Positions 5,594 to 6,650 of a stretch of DNA of 6,650 bases are shown here, one piece after another. The position numbers and the translations under genes were made by a program. Under the pieces are notes generated by a model. The model did no database searches, was not told the origin of the DNA, and was given only the letters and a program-made list of their open reading frames with translations. Source of the DNA: Clostridia bacterium (GTDB lineage Bacteria > Bacillota_E > RBS10-35 > JAJYVN01). Positions within the stretch are counted from its first letter, which is position 1, and every line of letters starts with the position of its first letter. The DNA lies in the NCBI GenBank assembly GCA_027335545.1, contig DAHWHV010000453.1:1-6650 (forward strand), written 5' to 3'.

Positions 5594-6650
5594 CTACTTG
5601 CGCGCGCTGGGCGGGGCGCGGTGCGTCACCTGCGCCTTGTGGTGCAGGACGCGCCCGCGCACGTTCAGCCCACCCTTCGTCAGGGCCCCGAGGCTAGAGG
5701 TCAGCACGCGCTGCCCGGCGCGGATCGGCCCGCTGACCTGGGCGACCAGCGTGTTCTGCAGCCCGACGCGCACGGCGACCTGCTTGGTGGTGATGCCCTG
5801 GGCCGTCTTGGTCACCAGCACGACGAAGGACTTGCCGCCCTTGCCGGCGTGCAGGGCCTGCAGCGGGACCGTCAGCACGCCCTTGGCCTGCCCGAGCACG
5901 ATCTGCACGTCCGCCGCCATGCCCGGGCGGAGCTCGGGCGTGGGGCGGGGGATCTCCACCTGCGCCTGGAAGGTGGCCACGCCATTGACGTCGTTGCCCT
6001 CGGGGGCCAGGAGGTAGAGGCTGCCCCGGAAGGTCTTGCCGGGGGCCGCCGTGGCCGTCACGGTCGCCGCCTGCCCCACCTTCACCTGGTTCACGTAGAG
6101 CTGATCCAGCGGGAAGGTCACCAGGAGCTTGCTGTAGTCCCCGATCGTCAAGAGCGGCGTACCCGGACCGACGGGCTCGCCGGCGACCGCCTGCACCCCG
6201 CTGATCACCCCGGAGACCGGGCTGCGCACCGTCAGGCCCGCGTCCAGCGTCTGGTCGTGGGCCACGGCCGCCTGGAGCTGCTGCACCTTGATCTCCTGCT
6301 GTTGCAGGCTGTAGGGGAGGCTGACCGCGTTGGCGCCCTGGTTGGCCTGCAGTGCGGCGAGGGAGTCCTTGGCCTGGCGCAGCCCCTGCGCCGCCGCGGT
6401 GACCGCGTTCTGCAACGAGGTCGAGGTGATCTCCGCCAGCACCTGGCCGGCCTTGACGCTCTGCCCGACCTGCGCGGAGACGGAGGCCACGGTGCCGCCC
6501 GCCTGGGCCACGGCGTCCACCGCGGACGTGGGGGCCAGCGTGCCGCCCAGGCCCGTCGTCCAGGTGGCGGGCTGCTGCGCCGTCTCGATCGAGGCCGTGA
6601 CGGGCATGCCCGGCAGCAGGCCGCCGGGGTTGCTCAGGGCGATCGTGATG
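5594..6650 (-). CDS. Membrane-fusion/HlyD-type adaptor subunit, 5' end beyond the window
   Basis: Extracytoplasmic adaptor of the tripartite-efflux (MacA/HlyD) superfamily, expected to work with the permease encoded next. Numbering from the Met codon at 6607: first half of the biotinyl-lipoyl domain about 29-60 (AQAGGTVASVSAQVGQSVKAGQ), a short helical hairpin about 64-119 rich in Gln/Ala/Leu, second lipoyl half about 126-156 (VRSPVSGVISG), beta-barrel about 161-240 ending in ELRPGM (225-230), membrane-proximal domain about 243-320, and a basic tail. The frame is open to the right edge, where 14 more codons read ITIALSNPGGLLPG directly into that Met. This matches the end of another adaptor beta-barrel (PGM motif), so the Met is internal and the whole protein probably has a further N-terminal module and signal or anchor segment outside the window. 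The stop is TAG at 5596-5594. Confidence 0.9.
   Translation of the reverse strand, partial: ITIALSNPGGLLPGMPVTASIETAQQPATWTTGLGGTLAPTSAVDAVAQAGGTVASVSAQVGQSVKAGQVLAEITSTSLQNAVTAAAQGLRQAKDSLAALQANQGANAVSLPYSLQQQEIKVQQLQAAVAHDQTLDAGLTVRSPVSGVISGVQAVAGEPVGPGTPLLTIGDYSKLLVTFPLDQLYVNQVKVGQAATVTATAAPGKTFRGSLYLLAPEGNDVNGVATFQAQVEIPRPTPELRPGMAADVQIVLGQAKGVLTVPLQALHAGKGGKSFVVLVTKTAQGITTKQVAVRVGLQNTLVAQVSGPIRAGQRVLTSSLGALTKGGLNVRGRVLHHKAQVTHRAPPSARK

Noticed and set aside
3877..5697. Plus-strand 606-codon open frame
   Set aside because: It lies antisense to the permease and response regulator genes, its translation is Arg/Gly/Pro/Ala-rich low complexity with no domain, and the minus-strand genes have clear motifs. 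Long spurious ORFs are expected at this GC content.
6605..6607. Adaptor start at the Met codon 6607-6605
   Set aside because: The frame stays open upstream and the preceding codons encode SNPGGLLPG, making the Met part of a PGM barrel motif rather than an initiator.

Overview
The window is very GC-rich. All six protein genes I can support lie on the minus strand, so transcription runs from the right edge to the left. There are no tRNAs, rRNAs, CRISPR arrays or insertion sequences. Strong Shine-Dalgarno sequences (a GGGAGGGGG block before two genes, GGGAGG before a third), an MFP/FtsX-type efflux pair and a one-domain-per-gene style fit a high-GC bacterium. I lean weakly to a Bacillota relative (Limnochordia/Thermaerobacter-like) or Chloroflexota. 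The sulfatase resembles enzymes common in Planctomycetota and Armatimonadota, so the taxonomy stays open.

In transcription order, the right edge holds the C-terminal part of a periplasmic/extracytoplasmic adaptor (5594-6650; N-terminus beyond the window). After a 61-bp gap comes its MacB/FtsX-type permease (4363-5532), which ends in a strong hairpin (4332-4359). The pair is probably one export or envelope-handling ABC system whose ATPase is not in view. A 460-bp GC-rich non-coding stretch follows and closes with a perfect 21-bp inverted repeat (3919-3962). That repeat sits two bases upstream of the ribosome binding site of an OmpR/PhoB-type response regulator (3183-3902), which has no histidine kinase beside it here.

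Next is a small ferritin-like di-iron protein gene (2463-3032). Its ORF is open, but the middle third makes protein sense only in another frame, as if two compensating single-base indels flank the helix-3 region, one of them in a run of eight G. A type I sulfatase with a C-terminal chitobiase-like beta-sandwich (761-2377, TTG start) follows. It ends at a 13-bp stem-loop (718-757) with an extra direct copy of one arm. The left edge holds the N-terminal 173 codons of a nucleoside hydrolase (1-519).

Functionally, the right half is transport and signal response and the left half is hydrolytic catabolism (sulfate ester or sulfamate cleavage, nucleoside cleavage). No shared pathway is demonstrated. 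The points most worth a second look are the palindrome before the response regulator, the frame anomaly of the ferritin-like gene, and signs that the adaptor carries two tandem adaptor modules.
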